This document shows, piece by piece, positions 34,840 through 43,396 of a stretch of 64,000 nucleotides of DNA (within the stretch, counting starts at the first letter, position 1; every line of letters starts with the position of its first letter). Where the stretch lies: assembly GCA_016791475.1 (NCBI GenBank), contig JAEUWI010000001.1, forward strand, positions 1 through 64,000, read 5' to 3'. The DNA is from Candidatus Hydrogenedentota bacterium. Lineage in GTDB: Bacteria; Hydrogenedentota; Hydrogenedentia; Hydrogenedentales; JAEUWI01. The notes below the pieces were generated by a model. That model made no database searches. It was not told where the DNA came from and was given only the letters and a program-made list of their open reading frames with translations. Both the position numbers and the translations under genes were made by a program.

Positions 34840-35640
34840 CTACGGAAACAGCGCCCGGAGGTTTTCCGAATCTGGGCACTCCCCGTATTCGCAAAGCTCG
34901 AAGTACTCGGCGTGGGTGATGGAGTCCGCCTTCTGTGCGCCGTAGCGATCGGCCAGCGCAATGCGGGACTTCTCGGCGCGGGATTTGAAATAGGGATCCC
35001 AGGTTTCCTTCAACCACGCCAGCCTGCCGTTGGCATCGTAAGGCGGGCTGGTGGGAGACTTCATGATCCAGGGCAGCCACTCGTAAAACTGAGAGTCCAT
35101 GGCGTCAAGCATTGCCCACTTCACGTCCATCACGTCGCTCACATCCACGGCAACGTCCATTCGAAAGGGAGAGGGCCGCGTGAAGTCATCCATCATGTAG
35201 AGGAAGACCGGGTTCTTCTTCAGCGCGGGAATATGGGGGCAGAAGTTGGGCACCATGACCATGTAGGCCGCATCCTGTACCGCGATGGCGCAGTAGCGGT
35301 GGTCGGGGTGATAGTCGTAGGGGCGATGGGTCAGGACGACGTCGGCCTCCCACTCGCGGATGATTCGGACCACCTCGCGCCGGAGTTCCATGGTGGGCAT
35401 GAGTTCGCCATCGTGATGATCCAGAACCAGTTCGTGAAATCCGCCGATTTCGGCGGAACGTCGCGCCTCTTCGCGACGTCGAACGGCCAGCGCGCCCCCG
35501 CTGATTTCGTGGTGGCCGATATCACCATTGGTCATGGAAACGAGCAGGACACGATGGCCCGCCCGGGCCCATTTTATGAGGGTTCCGCCGGCATAGACTT
35601 CGCCGTCATCGGGATGGGCGCCAAAGCAAACGATATTCAT
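34840..35640 (-). CDS. PIG-L/LmbE-family zinc deacetylase
   Basis: The 266-residue cytoplasmic enzyme shows the full PIG-L set: FGAHPDDGEVYAGGTLIKWA, then NGDIGHHEISG, and a second metal site HRPYDYHPDHRYCAIAV (HPDH). This matches the LmbE/BshB type more closely than the gene at 30101. It would deacetylate an N-acetylated sugar or similar. It starts five bases after the stop of the upstream lipoprotein gene (35646), so the two are co-transcribed on the minus strand. A weak hairpin (34806-34811 with 34824-34829) follows its stop. Confidence 0.88.
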   Translation of the reverse strand: MNIVCFGAHPDDGEVYAGGTLIKWARAGHRVLLVSMTNGDIGHHEISGGALAVRRREEARRSAEIGGFHELVLDHHDGELMPTMELRREVVRIIREWEADVVLTHRPYDYHPDHRYCAIAVQDAAYMVMVPNFCPHIPALKKNPVFLYMMDDFTRPSPFRMDVAVDVSDVMDVKWAMLDAMDSQFYEWLPWIMKSPTSPPYDANGRLAWLKETWDPYFKSRAEKSRIALADRYGAQKADSITHAEYFELCEYGECPDSENLRALFP

Positions 35641-35645
35641 GGGTG

Positions 35646-36521
35646 TTACTGCGCGGCGCCGATGGCTTCCGTGGCCGCGGCATTCGCCGGCGCCGCAGGT
35701 GCTTCCACGGGCGCTGCGGCGGGCGCGGGCTCCGCGGGTGCCGCTTCGGCGGCCGGGGCGTCCGCCGGCGGGGCCAATGCGGCATCGGGTGCGGCGGGTG
35801 CGCTGCCGGGATCGGCCGCGGGTGCGCCTGGCGTGGGCGCCGGCAACTCAGGCGCTGCGGCGGGGCCAGCGGTGTAGTTGATGCGGAAGGCATTGCCGAT
35901 CAGGTTGCCCGTGTCCTCCGCAGCCCCCGTGTAGGTGGCGGGATCGATGGTGGCGGGATCGGTCCCCGTGGGCGACATGATCACCTGCGCGGTCGCGGAG
36001 ATAAGCATGGTGGACGGCAGTTCGCTCAGGCCCTTGATCGCATCCACGCGAAATTCCATCGGATATCCGCTGCCATCGGCCAGCCGGTGCTGCGGGGCCG
36101 TGTGGGCATCGAGGATAGTCTGAAAACTCAGGATTTCTTCTTTGCTTCCCTTGACTATTTCGCGATGTACCGTCCCGCGCACCGCCACGGGGCGCGAGGC
36201 GAAGCTATCCGTGCTGTTGAGCGCAACCTTGATCCAGAGTTCGGCCGGCTTCGGGTCGCTTAGATTCAGCGTGACGCTGTTCAATCGCTGCTTCGCGTTT
36301 CGGAGTTCTTCCACCGCGATACCCGGCACCGGACCGCCTTCCAGCGTCAATTCCAGCGAGACTTTTGCCTCCGCATCACCCACGTCGACTTTCTCGGTGT
36401 CCGATACGACGGGGCTTTTCACTGCGGCGGAGCCGTCCGCGGCCGGGGGAACGGTTACTTTTTCTTCGCCGCAGCCGCTCAAAGCCAGCACGAATACTGT
36501 CAACGCTACCATCAATTTCAT
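35646..36521 (-). CDS. Lipoprotein with Ala/Pro-rich tail
   Basis: The 291-residue product begins with a lipoprotein signal (MKLMVALTVFVLALSGC). Residues about 20-220 form a mixed beta domain (for example EKVDVGDAEAKVSLELTLEG, then PAELWIKVALNSTDSFASRP). The last 70 residues are almost only Ala, Pro, Glu and Asp (PAAPDAALAPPADAPAAEAA) and probably disordered. No family is recognised. GGGAG lies ten bases before the ATG. It is followed directly by the second PIG-L gene. A role in the outer envelope is likely but unspecified. Confidence 0.65.
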   Translation of the reverse strand: MKLMVALTVFVLALSGCGEEKVTVPPAADGSAAVKSPVVSDTEKVDVGDAEAKVSLELTLEGGPVPGIAVEELRNAKQRLNSVTLNLSDPKPAELWIKVALNSTDSFASRPVAVRGTVHREIVKGSKEEILSFQTILDAHTAPQHRLADGSGYPMEFRVDAIKGLSELPSTMLISATAQVIMSPTGTDPATIDPATYTGAAEDTGNLIGNAFRINYTAGPAAAPELPAPTPGAPAADPGSAPAAPDAALAPPADAPAAEAAPAEPAPAAAPVEAPAAPANAAATEAIGAAQ

Positions 36522-36666
36522 GGTCTGTAACTCCCGATCGTTCAATGAATCCAAGACTATAATCGAAGGATCAAACCACAACGGCGTCCAGTTTCGCAAG
36601 TCGGTCCGGGCGTGTGCCGGGGGGCGGGGGAGGGGGGCGGGAACATGCCAGGAACGCATGGGGGGC

Positions 36667-37068
36667 TTACTCGCCCCGGCGCTCATCCTCGGGTGGGGCC
36701 GGTCGATTCTGGGCCTTTCGGAGGGCCGCCCGGAATTCTTCACTGCCCAGGGTGTCCTCGAAAAGCTCCTTTTCGCCCAGGCTGTATTGCATGCGAATGT
36801 AGCGCAGGTCCAGCAGGGCCATATACAAGGCGACCAGCAAGGACACGAGGAAAAGGCCCCAATAGGCAATTTGATACACCGGTTCGAGGCTGGTCACGCC
36901 CGACCGCGTGCCGGACCAGGCCATGACGCCGCAAACGGCCAGACTGATCAGGCCGATGCGTCGCCAGGCGCGCTGATTGAGTATGGAATCACGCCGCTCA
37001 GTTATAGGGCACCCACACTCTCTCTTCGTAGGTCTCGCCGGAAGGTGTGCGGACGATACGAACGTCAT
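36667..37068 (-). CDS. Small membrane protein, start uncertain
   Basis: This minus-strand frame ends with about 85 firm residues: helices at IGLISLAVCGVMAW and VYQIAYWGLFLVSLLVALYM, then a charged tail (LGEKELFEDTLGSEEFRAAL, ending EDERRGE). The start shown is the ATG at 37068, giving 133 residues but overlapping the 3' end of the glycine-zipper gene; the ATG at 36924 would lose the first helix. A non-ATG start close to the preceding stop (near 36998) is perhaps the most natural but cannot be picked. Function unknown. Confidence 0.5.
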   Translation of the reverse strand: MTFVSSAHLPARPTKRECGCPITERRDSILNQRAWRRIGLISLAVCGVMAWSGTRSGVTSLEPVYQIAYWGLFLVSLLVALYMALLDLRYIRMQYSLGEKELFEDTLGSEEFRAALRKAQNRPAPPEDERRGE

Positions 37069-37351
37069 AGTGGCCGTTCTGCGTGCGGACCGGGGCGGTC
37101 TGCACATTCTGGGGGTAACGGCGCTGGCGCCGTTCATCGACCTGATCGCCGACGATGGCGCCCGTGAGCGCGCCCGCACCCGCACCGATCAGAGCGCCTT
37201 CACCGGCATGGCCGGACTGGTTGCCAATAATCGCACCCGCACCGGCACCGAGGGCGCCGCCGAGGAGTGCGCCATCTTGCGTGGGGGTCGTGTTACAGCC
37301 TGCGGCGAGGGTTGTCGCGGCAAGGAGGCCGAGTACTGTTAGCTTTTTCAT
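36998..37351 (-). CDS. Glycine-zipper lipoprotein
   Basis: The 117-residue protein has a lipoprotein signal (MKKLTVLGLLAATTLAAGC) followed by a glycine-zipper segment (GALLGGALGAGAGAIIGNQS and GALIGAGAGALTGAIVGDQV) typical of small outer-membrane-associated lipoproteins such as the YMGG/SlyB-like group. The tail (GHYDVRIVRTPSGETYEERV) is basic to neutral. AAAGGTGG lies seven bases before the ATG at 37351; the GTG at 37360 is less likely. It probably stabilises or decorates the outer membrane. Confidence 0.75.
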   Translation of the reverse strand: MKKLTVLGLLAATTLAAGCNTTPTQDGALLGGALGAGAGAIIGNQSGHAGEGALIGAGAGALTGAIVGDQVDERRQRRYPQNVQTAPVRTQNGHYDVRIVRTPSGETYEERVWVPYN

Positions 37352-37489
37352 TTTTACCACCTTTGCTCCGGGGCAGCATCACTGCGACTGCGGCCCGTCT
37401 TTCCGTTAGTTTACCACGGATTTTCCAATATTTCATGACGAACGGTTCTGCCCAATAGACGCAGGGGGCGAGAGTATATTCATGACATC

Positions 37490-37518
37490 TTGCGACGCCG
37501 CGTCGCGGGGGCTATGAT
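37490..37518 (+). promoter_or_regulatory. Possible sigma-70 promoter for the MEMO-like gene
   Basis: TTGCGA (37490-37495) and TATGAT (37513-37518) are 17 bases apart. Transcription would start at or very near the ATG at 37525, implying an almost leaderless mRNA, although AGGGG lies just before the start codon. Confidence 0.35.
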
Positions 37519-37524
37519 AGGGGC

Positions 37525-38760
37525 ATGATCGACGCACTGGCCCCCCTGAGACATATCGACGCCGCCCCCGTGGAGCACGAGGGCAGTACATTCATTGTCC
37601 TGCGCGACACCAGCGGCTACGTGGAAGAGCAACTTGTGCTGTCGCCCGCGGCCTTCTTCATCGCTTCGCTGCTCGATGGCCGGAAAGGCGTGGGGGATAT
37701 TCAGGAGGCGTGTCGGCGCCAGTTTGGCGGCGCGCGGGTGTCGGAGGAGCAGATCCGGGAGGTGGTGGAGTATCTGGACGATCATGGCTTTCTGCAGAAC
37801 CGCCAGTTTGAAGCCATCCGCGCGCGGATCGATGGCGAGTTTGCCGCAACCACCACGCGACCGGCCTGGCTGGCGGGGCGGGGCTATCCCGATGACGCCG
37901 GAGAGCTCCGGGCGATGATTGACGGATTTTTTACCGATGATCGGGCGCTCCACGCGGAAACGGTTGCAGTGGCGAACGGTCATCTGCCGGGGTTGATTGT
38001 ACCTCACATCGATTTTCACCGGGGGCACAAGGGCTATGCCCACGGCTATCGCGAACTCTTTACGCGAGAGAAGCCGGACGTGGTGTTTATCTTCGGCGTG
38101 GCCCACGCGGGCGCACCGGTGCCCTTCATCCTCACGCGCAAGCACTTCGAGACGCCCTTCGGCACGCTGGAGACCGATCAGGCGATCGTGTCGCGGCTGG
38201 CGGATGCGTGTACCTGGGACCCCTTCGCATGGGAGGGGCGCCACCGCACGGAGCACTCCATCGAATTTCAGGCGGTGATGCTCGCGTGGCACTACGGACC
38301 GGGCGTGAAAATTGTGCCCATTCTCTGTGCGTCGCTTTGTGCGAGTTATGAAGACGACGCGCCGGGAGAAAATCCTGCTACGGCGCGATTCCTGGAGACT
38401 TGCCGCGCGATTGCGGCGGAGCCGGGCCGGAAAGTGGCGGTGATTGCCGGGGCGGATCTGGCTCATGTGGGGAAGTGCTTCGGCGACGATTTCGAAATTG
38501 ACGACACGGTCGTGCAGCACGTGGCGGATCGGGACTATGAAGATCTGGCGCATGTTACCGAGGGGCCGATGGACGCGGACGGCTTTTACAAATCGGTGAT
38601 GAAGGACCTCAACGAGCGCAAGGTGTGCGGGCTGAATTGCATCTATGCGACGCTGAAGACGCTCGATGGCGCCGTGGGTCCGGGCACGATGCATTACTAC
38701 GGCTACGCGCCCGATCCCTCGGGCGGGATTGTGTCCTTCGCGAGCGTCTCGCTTGAGTAG
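37525..38760 (+). CDS. amrB: MEMO1/AmrB-family protein with PqqD-like N-terminal domain
   Basis: The 411-residue protein has two parts. Residues 1-95 look like a PqqD-type winged helix (LSPAAFFIASLLDGRKGVGD and EVVEYLDDHGFLQNRQF), a peptide-binding fold. Residues about 150-411 are the MEMO1 domain, with a dioxygenase-like metal site: VPHIDFHRGHKGYAHGY, then IFGVAHAGAPVPF, EHSIEFQAVMLA, and AGADLAHVG. In AmmeMemoRadiSam systems a MEMO protein works with an AMMECR1 protein and a radical SAM enzyme; neither is in this window. The function is unresolved in the family. It is eight bases upstream of a glycosyltransferase gene and may be co-transcribed. Confidence 0.82.
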   Translation: MIDALAPLRHIDAAPVEHEGSTFIVLRDTSGYVEEQLVLSPAAFFIASLLDGRKGVGDIQEACRRQFGGARVSEEQIREVVEYLDDHGFLQNRQFEAIRARIDGEFAATTTRPAWLAGRGYPDDAGELRAMIDGFFTDDRALHAETVAVANGHLPGLIVPHIDFHRGHKGYAHGYRELFTREKPDVVFIFGVAHAGAPVPFILTRKHFETPFGTLETDQAIVSRLADACTWDPFAWEGRHRTEHSIEFQAVMLAWHYGPGVKIVPILCASLCASYEDDAPGENPATARFLETCRAIAAEPGRKVAVIAGADLAHVGKCFGDDFEIDDTVVQHVADRDYEDLAHVTEGPMDADGFYKSVMKDLNERKVCGLNCIYATLKTLDGAVGPGTMHYYGYAPDPSGGIVSFASVSLE

Positions 38761-38767
38761 CGGGGCG

Positions 38768-40273
38768 GTGGGTCGAATCGAGCGTCTGCTCGGCTCCGGC
38801 TTTCCGGGCTGCGCCCTGCTGATGGGTATCGGACTTTTCATTTTCCATCTCGTCGTCAATCGCCAGTATGGATTTCACGGGGACGAGTTGTACTTTCTGG
38901 ATTGCGGGCTCCACCCGGACTGGGGTTACGTGGATCACCCGCCCTTCACGCCGCTTGTCGCGCGTGTTGCCACTTCGCTTTTTGGTATCAATCTTTTCGC
39001 CTTCCGTTTCTTTCCGGCCCTGTCGCTGGCGTTGAGTTGCCTGCTGACCGGCTGGCTCGCGCGGCGGCTGGGCGCGGGGCGCATTGGCGAGTTCCTGGCC
39101 TGCTTCTGTTTCGTGATGGCGCCGATGATTACCCGCGTCGGGGCCTTTCTGAACATTCCAAGCTTCGAACTGACCTTCTGGCTTGTTGCCGCGCACCTTC
39201 TGGTGACGATCGAGATCCGCAACGGCGGGCGATGGTGGCTCGCCTTTGGCGCGGTATGCGGTCTGGCGCTGCTCAACAAGCACACGACGTTGTTTCTGGG
39301 CACGGGCGTTGCCGTGGGGCTCATCATGACCCACCGCCGCCGCGATCTCCAGACGCCCTGGCCGTGGCTCGGCGGCGTCGTGGCGCTCCTCATTTTTCTG
39401 CCCAATCTGGTGTGGCAATACCGGAACGACTGGGCCACCCTCGAATTTGTCAGAAACATTAACGCCGAGGTTATGGATTCCCGGCTCGTATTCGTACTCG
39501 GCCAGTTCGTGCTGATGAATCTGCTCAGTTGGTGCGTGCTGGGCGCGGGGCTAATTTTCTACTTTCGGGATCCCGTCGGTCGACGCCACCGGATGCTCGC
39601 CTGGATATTCGTCGTCGTGCTGGTCGTGCTGCTGATCTTGCGATCCAAGGTTTACTATCTTCTGCCGGCCTATCCGCTGCTCTATGCCGGCGGGGCGGTG
39701 TGGCTGGAGCAGCGCTGGATTGGATTCCGGGGAAAGGTCAAGCGCGTCGCGTTATGCGCAGCCATGACAGGGATGTGGCTGTTGTTGCTTCCCATCGTGG
39801 CGCCCATCGGCACCCTGGAATGGAAAGAAGCCTACAGCGGGCGTGTCCTCGGTGATCCGACCATGCTCACCTTCGATTTTCGCTTTCAAATCGGGCGTCC
39901 CGAAGAACTGGCCACCTTCAAACAGATCTGCACTGGGCTGACGCCCGAGGAACGGGACAAGGCCGTCATCCTCACGGGAGAATACGACAGCGTATCGACC
40001 ATCCATCTGCTCGGCAAGGACCTGCCCCCCGCCATCAGCGGCAGCAATTCCCACTACCTCTGGGGCCCCCAGGGCAACACGGCGGACTGCATGATCGTCC
40101 TCGGTTACGAAGAAGAGGTGCTCGAAACGTGCTTTGGCGAAATCCGGCGCGTGGGCGAATTGCCCCGGCGCAACGAAGCGAAGGACGGCTCGACGACGCG
40201 TCCAATCTACCTCTGCAAGAAGCCAACCGCGCCGCTGGAAGAACTCTGGCCCCGGCTCAAACGCTATCGATAA
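38768..40273 (+). CDS. Glycosyltransferase family 39 (ArnT/PMT-like) membrane protein
   Basis: The 501-residue protein has about ten to twelve membrane helices and the family's catalytic acidic pair in the first loop (YGFHGDELYFLDCGLHPDWG). Such enzymes move a sugar from a lipid-linked donor to lipid A, a protein or another acceptor at the outer side of the inner membrane. The soluble tail (about 365-501) is beta-rich. GTG at 38768 is chosen as the start because it is the first in-frame codon after the MEMO stop (38760) and no upstream frame is coding. The acceptor is unknown. Confidence 0.82.
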   Translation: MGRIERLLGSGFPGCALLMGIGLFIFHLVVNRQYGFHGDELYFLDCGLHPDWGYVDHPPFTPLVARVATSLFGINLFAFRFFPALSLALSCLLTGWLARRLGAGRIGEFLACFCFVMAPMITRVGAFLNIPSFELTFWLVAAHLLVTIEIRNGGRWWLAFGAVCGLALLNKHTTLFLGTGVAVGLIMTHRRRDLQTPWPWLGGVVALLIFLPNLVWQYRNDWATLEFVRNINAEVMDSRLVFVLGQFVLMNLLSWCVLGAGLIFYFRDPVGRRHRMLAWIFVVVLVVLLILRSKVYYLLPAYPLLYAGGAVWLEQRWIGFRGKVKRVALCAAMTGMWLLLLPIVAPIGTLEWKEAYSGRVLGDPTMLTFDFRFQIGRPEELATFKQICTGLTPEERDKAVILTGEYDSVSTIHLLGKDLPPAISGSNSHYLWGPQGNTADCMIVLGYEEEVLETCFGEIRRVGELPRRNEAKDGSTTRPIYLCKKPTAPLEELWPRLKRYR

Positions 40274-40376
40274 TTACCGAACCTGTCGGCGTGTCGGATC
40301 TGTTCTTCGTCAACGAGGAAGGGCGACGAACGGTGAGCCCACCTTCGGTCGCCGATGCGGTTTCGATTTTTTCTAT

Positions 40377-40405
40377 CGTCCCTGATGTCCCTGCTGTGCC
40401 TGCAA
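40377..40405. repeat. 9-base-period array, single arm
   Basis: GTCCCTGATGTCCCTGCTGT within this stretch repeats GTCCCTGnT with a 9-base period, in the complementary orientation to arms such as 55675-55706. It sits between the glycosyltransferase and the terminator at 40429. Confidence 0.5.
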
Positions 40406-40428
40406 CCAGGCACCAACACTCAACCCAC

Positions 40429-40462
40429 AAAAAAGGCCCGGACGAGCTTCCCCGTCCGGGCC
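40429..40462 (-). terminator. Intrinsic terminator for the sugar isomerase gene
   Basis: GGCCCGGACG (40435-40444) pairs perfectly with CGTCCGGGCC (40453-40462) over an 8-base loop. On the minus strand it is followed by six T (40434-40429), placing it 17 bases after the isomerase stop. Confidence 0.92.
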
Positions 40463-40479
40463 AATACTAATCACTTAAT

Positions 40480-42072
40480 TTACTTCGCCAATTCCTTGCC
40501 AGCGTCGCCGCCGATGCGGGTCTTGATGCCGAGGTGTCGGCAGAGGGCGATGAGCTCTTCCAGGATGTCGCCGTAGCCGATGACGATGTGGTTGGACATG
40601 TGGGTCGCCATCATCTCGTTGCGGTCGTAGCCGGGGATGTGGACGTTGGCGATGGGCCACACGGGCGTGGTCTTGTTGAGGCGGTCCTGAACTTCCGCTT
40701 CGGGCAGTTCGAGAACTTCGCCGCGACCTACGTCCATACCGAGTTCGCCGAAGGATTCATAGGCGCGGGCCCAGGTGATGACGCCGGGCTTGGAGACGCC
40801 GGAGCAGGTGCCGCCGCCTTTGGGGAAGTACATGGCGGCCTGGCGGAAGACTTTGGTTTTCTTCCAGCCGCCGTAGTGCGCGGGGGGCGCAGCACCGGAG
40901 ATGAGGAAGACCCAGACGAACTTGCCGTCGAAGTCGCGGCCCCAGCGCACATCGTGGAGGGTCGTTTCCGTCGGCAGGCCCTTGCGCTCCAGGATGTCGT
41001 GCATGAGCAACTGGGGCACGCCCGCGCCCATGTCGCCTTCGTTGAAGTGGGGGATGGCCTTGCCCTTCTTCACGACGTTCTTCGTTTCCGGATCCTTCAC
41101 ATCGGGTCGGTCCATGTTGTTCAGCATGCCCTCGACGAGGTCGGAGGCGGCGCAGACGCGCATGAGGCCGAGCTGGTAGGGGATGCCGATGGCGGCGAGG
41201 CCGTAGCGCTCGACGAAGCGGCAGGCGGCGGCGTACATTTTCATCTGCTCGATGACCTGGCTGTGGACGAGGTTCTTGGCGGGATCGGTGCCCCAGTCGA
41301 ACCATGCGCCTTTCTTGACGAGGAAGTCGAGGTGCTTCTGGGCTTCTTCATCGCTCACCAGCGCCATTTCGGCCACCAGGTCGGACTGGTTGAGGTATTC
41401 GATGGGCAGGCCGATCTTGCCAAGGTGCGCAGGGTCCATGACGGCGTTGAGCATGCCCATGCAGCCCGGATCGAGCTGGCCCATGATGCGGCGGTTCTTC
41501 TTGATGTCGGCGGCGAGCTCTTTGCCGAGTTTATCGGCGGCGCTGCTGAGCTTCGCCTTGTCCGCGTCGGTGAGGTGCTTGGTGCTATGCTTGATCTCGC
41601 CCTTCGCGCACCACTCGCCCAGCTTCTCCATGAAGTAGTCGTCCTTCAGGAAGCTGTCGGTCCAGATGCGCGAATGCTTCACGTGGAGGCGGTCCAGGGT
41701 GCCCGCATGGTTCAGCAGGGCCACCAGGCCGGGCCACGTGCCGTCGAAGTTGCCGAGCAGGAGCTTCGGGCCTTCGTGGGACTGAAGCGGGCCGCAGACG
41801 TGGTGGGCATAGGCCCAGCAGCTCAGCACGATGACCACGGGGGCCTTCGGGTCGATCTTCGAGAAGACGGCCGCGCCTTCGGACTGGCGGCGGATGAAGC
41901 CGTGCTTCTTCTTCGCATCGTACTTTGTGGCGATCTCGGTTTTGTAACCGAGCTTCTTGAAGGCTTTCTGCACTTCCTTCAGGGTGGTGTCCTGCATGGG
42001 CCAGCAGACTTCGCAGGGGGCGTCGCGGAAGTCTCCGTTGGACACGAGATAGATGGTATCGTTCTTATTCAT
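40480..42072 (-). CDS. L-fucose/L-arabinose isomerase-like protein
   Basis: The 530-residue protein resembles the fucose isomerase superfamily of large, metal-dependent aldose-ketose isomerases: N-terminal Rossmann-like parts (MNKNDTIYLVSNGDFRDAPC, then VVIVLSCWAYAHHVCGP) and a C-terminal barrel with conserved acids (LMRVCAASDLVEGML, HFNEGDMGAGVPQLL) and a His-rich end (ATHMSNHIVIGYG). Length fits (500-590). The ATG at 42072 precedes MNKND; an upstream in-frame extension is repeat DNA. Substrate not identified. Confidence 0.75.
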   Translation of the reverse strand: MNKNDTIYLVSNGDFRDAPCEVCWPMQDTTLKEVQKAFKKLGYKTEIATKYDAKKKHGFIRRQSEGAAVFSKIDPKAPVVIVLSCWAYAHHVCGPLQSHEGPKLLLGNFDGTWPGLVALLNHAGTLDRLHVKHSRIWTDSFLKDDYFMEKLGEWCAKGEIKHSTKHLTDADKAKLSSAADKLGKELAADIKKNRRIMGQLDPGCMGMLNAVMDPAHLGKIGLPIEYLNQSDLVAEMALVSDEEAQKHLDFLVKKGAWFDWGTDPAKNLVHSQVIEQMKMYAAACRFVERYGLAAIGIPYQLGLMRVCAASDLVEGMLNNMDRPDVKDPETKNVVKKGKAIPHFNEGDMGAGVPQLLMHDILERKGLPTETTLHDVRWGRDFDGKFVWVFLISGAAPPAHYGGWKKTKVFRQAAMYFPKGGGTCSGVSKPGVITWARAYESFGELGMDVGRGEVLELPEAEVQDRLNKTTPVWPIANVHIPGYDRNEMMATHMSNHIVIGYGDILEELIALCRHLGIKTRIGGDAGKELAK

Positions 42073-42212
42073 GATGGTCTTCCCAGGCGCCGCCAGGCTG
42101 ATCGAATGGCGCGCGGCGCGCGTTGCAGTCCCGTCCGGCCGCGATGGCCGTACACAGCGTTTCGTCTCCGCGGACGCCGGGGATGGCGTCCGACGAAGAG
42201 CATAGCATTTTG

Positions 42213-42247
42213 CAATTGACAATGGACAATTGACAATTGACAATTGA
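42213..42247. repeat. Heptamer array CAATTGA, five units
   Basis: Five tandem 7-base units (CAATTGA, one variant CAATGGA) lie in the gap between the divergent isomerase and GT2 genes, just left of a 17-base-pair hairpin (42278-42337). Each unit contains TTGACA across a boundary, the -35 consensus. It resembles the CAGTTGA array before mutS. Confidence 0.8.
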
Positions 42248-42277
42248 CAAAGGGTATCGAGCGTGGCTCGACCCATA

Positions 42278-42337
42278 GGACGGATAGGACCGATTCGACC
42301 GATATGATATAATCCGTCCTATCGGTCCTATCCGTCC
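42278..42337. repeat. 9-base-period inverted array, perfect 17-bp stem
   Basis: GGACGGATAGGACCGAT (42278-42294) is the exact reverse complement of ATCGGTCCTATCCGTCC (42321-42337). The loop of 26 bases includes TATAAT (42308-42313). Each arm is built from 9-mers (GGACGGATA, GGACCGATT). GATTTTTCC follows on the plus strand. The element lies 37 bases before the GT2 start. Confidence 0.8.
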
Positions 42338-42373
42338 GATTTTTCCACTGTTCTCTGCCAACGAAGGTGCGCC

Positions 42374-43210
42374 ATGCTTGCCTCGGTCATTATCCCCACG
42401 CGCGATCGGCGTACGCTTCTTTGCGCGTTGCTGGATTCGCTTGCGAGGGAATTGCGCGGGCGCGGGGATGTGGAGGTGATCGTAGTGGACGATGCCTCAT
42501 GTGATGGCACAGCGTCGGCCGTGGCGGAGGGGTATCCCTGGGTTCGGCTGGATGTGACGGAGAAAGCCCTGGGGCCGTCGGCGGCGCGAAATCATGCGGC
42601 GTGCATAGCATCGGGGCGGCTCTTGCTCTTTCTGGACGCGGATGGCGAGGTGGCGACGGGCTGGCTGGAGGCCATGCTGGCGGGAGACGATGGCCATACC
42701 GTGCTGCTGGGGAATGTGGTGGATTTCCTGGGCGGGCGCGTGCAGTCGGTGCCCCGGCGTTCGACCTTTCTGGGGAAAAGCCTGCGGTGCCGGCAGGAGC
42801 GGGCCAACACGGGGCCGAGCTGCAATCTGGGCATGCCGAAGACGCTGTTTGATGCGCTGGGGGGCTTCGACGAGGAACTGCCCTATTACTTCGAGGACAG
42901 CGATCTGTGCATCCGCGCGAAGCGGGCGGAGGCGAAGTTTTGCTTTGTGGCGGACGGGGTGTTTTGGCACCACGGCAGCGAGGTGAAGCGGGGCGAGGCG
43001 ATTCGGTTGCAGGAGGCCCATAGCGTCTATGCGATGCTGAAGGGCTACGAGGGGGACTGGGTGAGGATGACGGTGTTTACGCTGGGGAATGGGATCTGGC
43101 TGAAAACGCGGGTGGTGTCGTGGTGTCTGGCCGGACGATGGCGGGATGCCAAGCTGCTGGTACGCGGCTGGGTGGAGGGAAACATGAGGTATTTCGGAGC
43201 GCGGCTGTAG
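42374..43210 (+). CDS. Glycosyltransferase family 2
   Basis: The 278-residue cytoplasmic enzyme has the GT-A fold: MLASVIIPTRDRRTLLCALL, VEVIVVDDASCDGTASAVAE (nucleotide binding), LLLFLDADGEVATGWLEAML (D-x-D type metal site), and EDSDLCIRAKRA (the GT2 'ED' acceptor region). It would add a sugar from a nucleotide donor to a growing glycan. GAAGG sits ahead of the ATG. A repeat-rich hairpin lies directly upstream. Donor and acceptor are not predictable. Confidence 0.87.
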   Translation: MLASVIIPTRDRRTLLCALLDSLARELRGRGDVEVIVVDDASCDGTASAVAEGYPWVRLDVTEKALGPSAARNHAACIASGRLLLFLDADGEVATGWLEAMLAGDDGHTVLLGNVVDFLGGRVQSVPRRSTFLGKSLRCRQERANTGPSCNLGMPKTLFDALGGFDEELPYYFEDSDLCIRAKRAEAKFCFVADGVFWHHGSEVKRGEAIRLQEAHSVYAMLKGYEGDWVRMTVFTLGNGIWLKTRVVSWCLAGRWRDAKLLVRGWVEGNMRYFGARL

Positions 43211-43396
43211 GGACGCAGGGAGGTACCCGTGGTTTATCAACGGCGGTATGGAGACTTTGACTTAGCATTTCGGTGGGGCTCCTTGTAGTTGCTGAGTCGA
43301 CTAATGCTCCCTATTGTCAGGAGTTTCGAACATAGACGCTCTTAGTCGATGTGATGGTATTGCTTATCGTTCAACTTCAGAAGGAAACGGATAACA

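Noticed and set aside
40534..42219. 561-codon plus-strand frame across the sugar isomerase
   Set aside because: Antisense shadow: low-complexity Gly/Ala/Val-rich peptide with no motif, opposite a well-formed isomerase gene with its own terminator.
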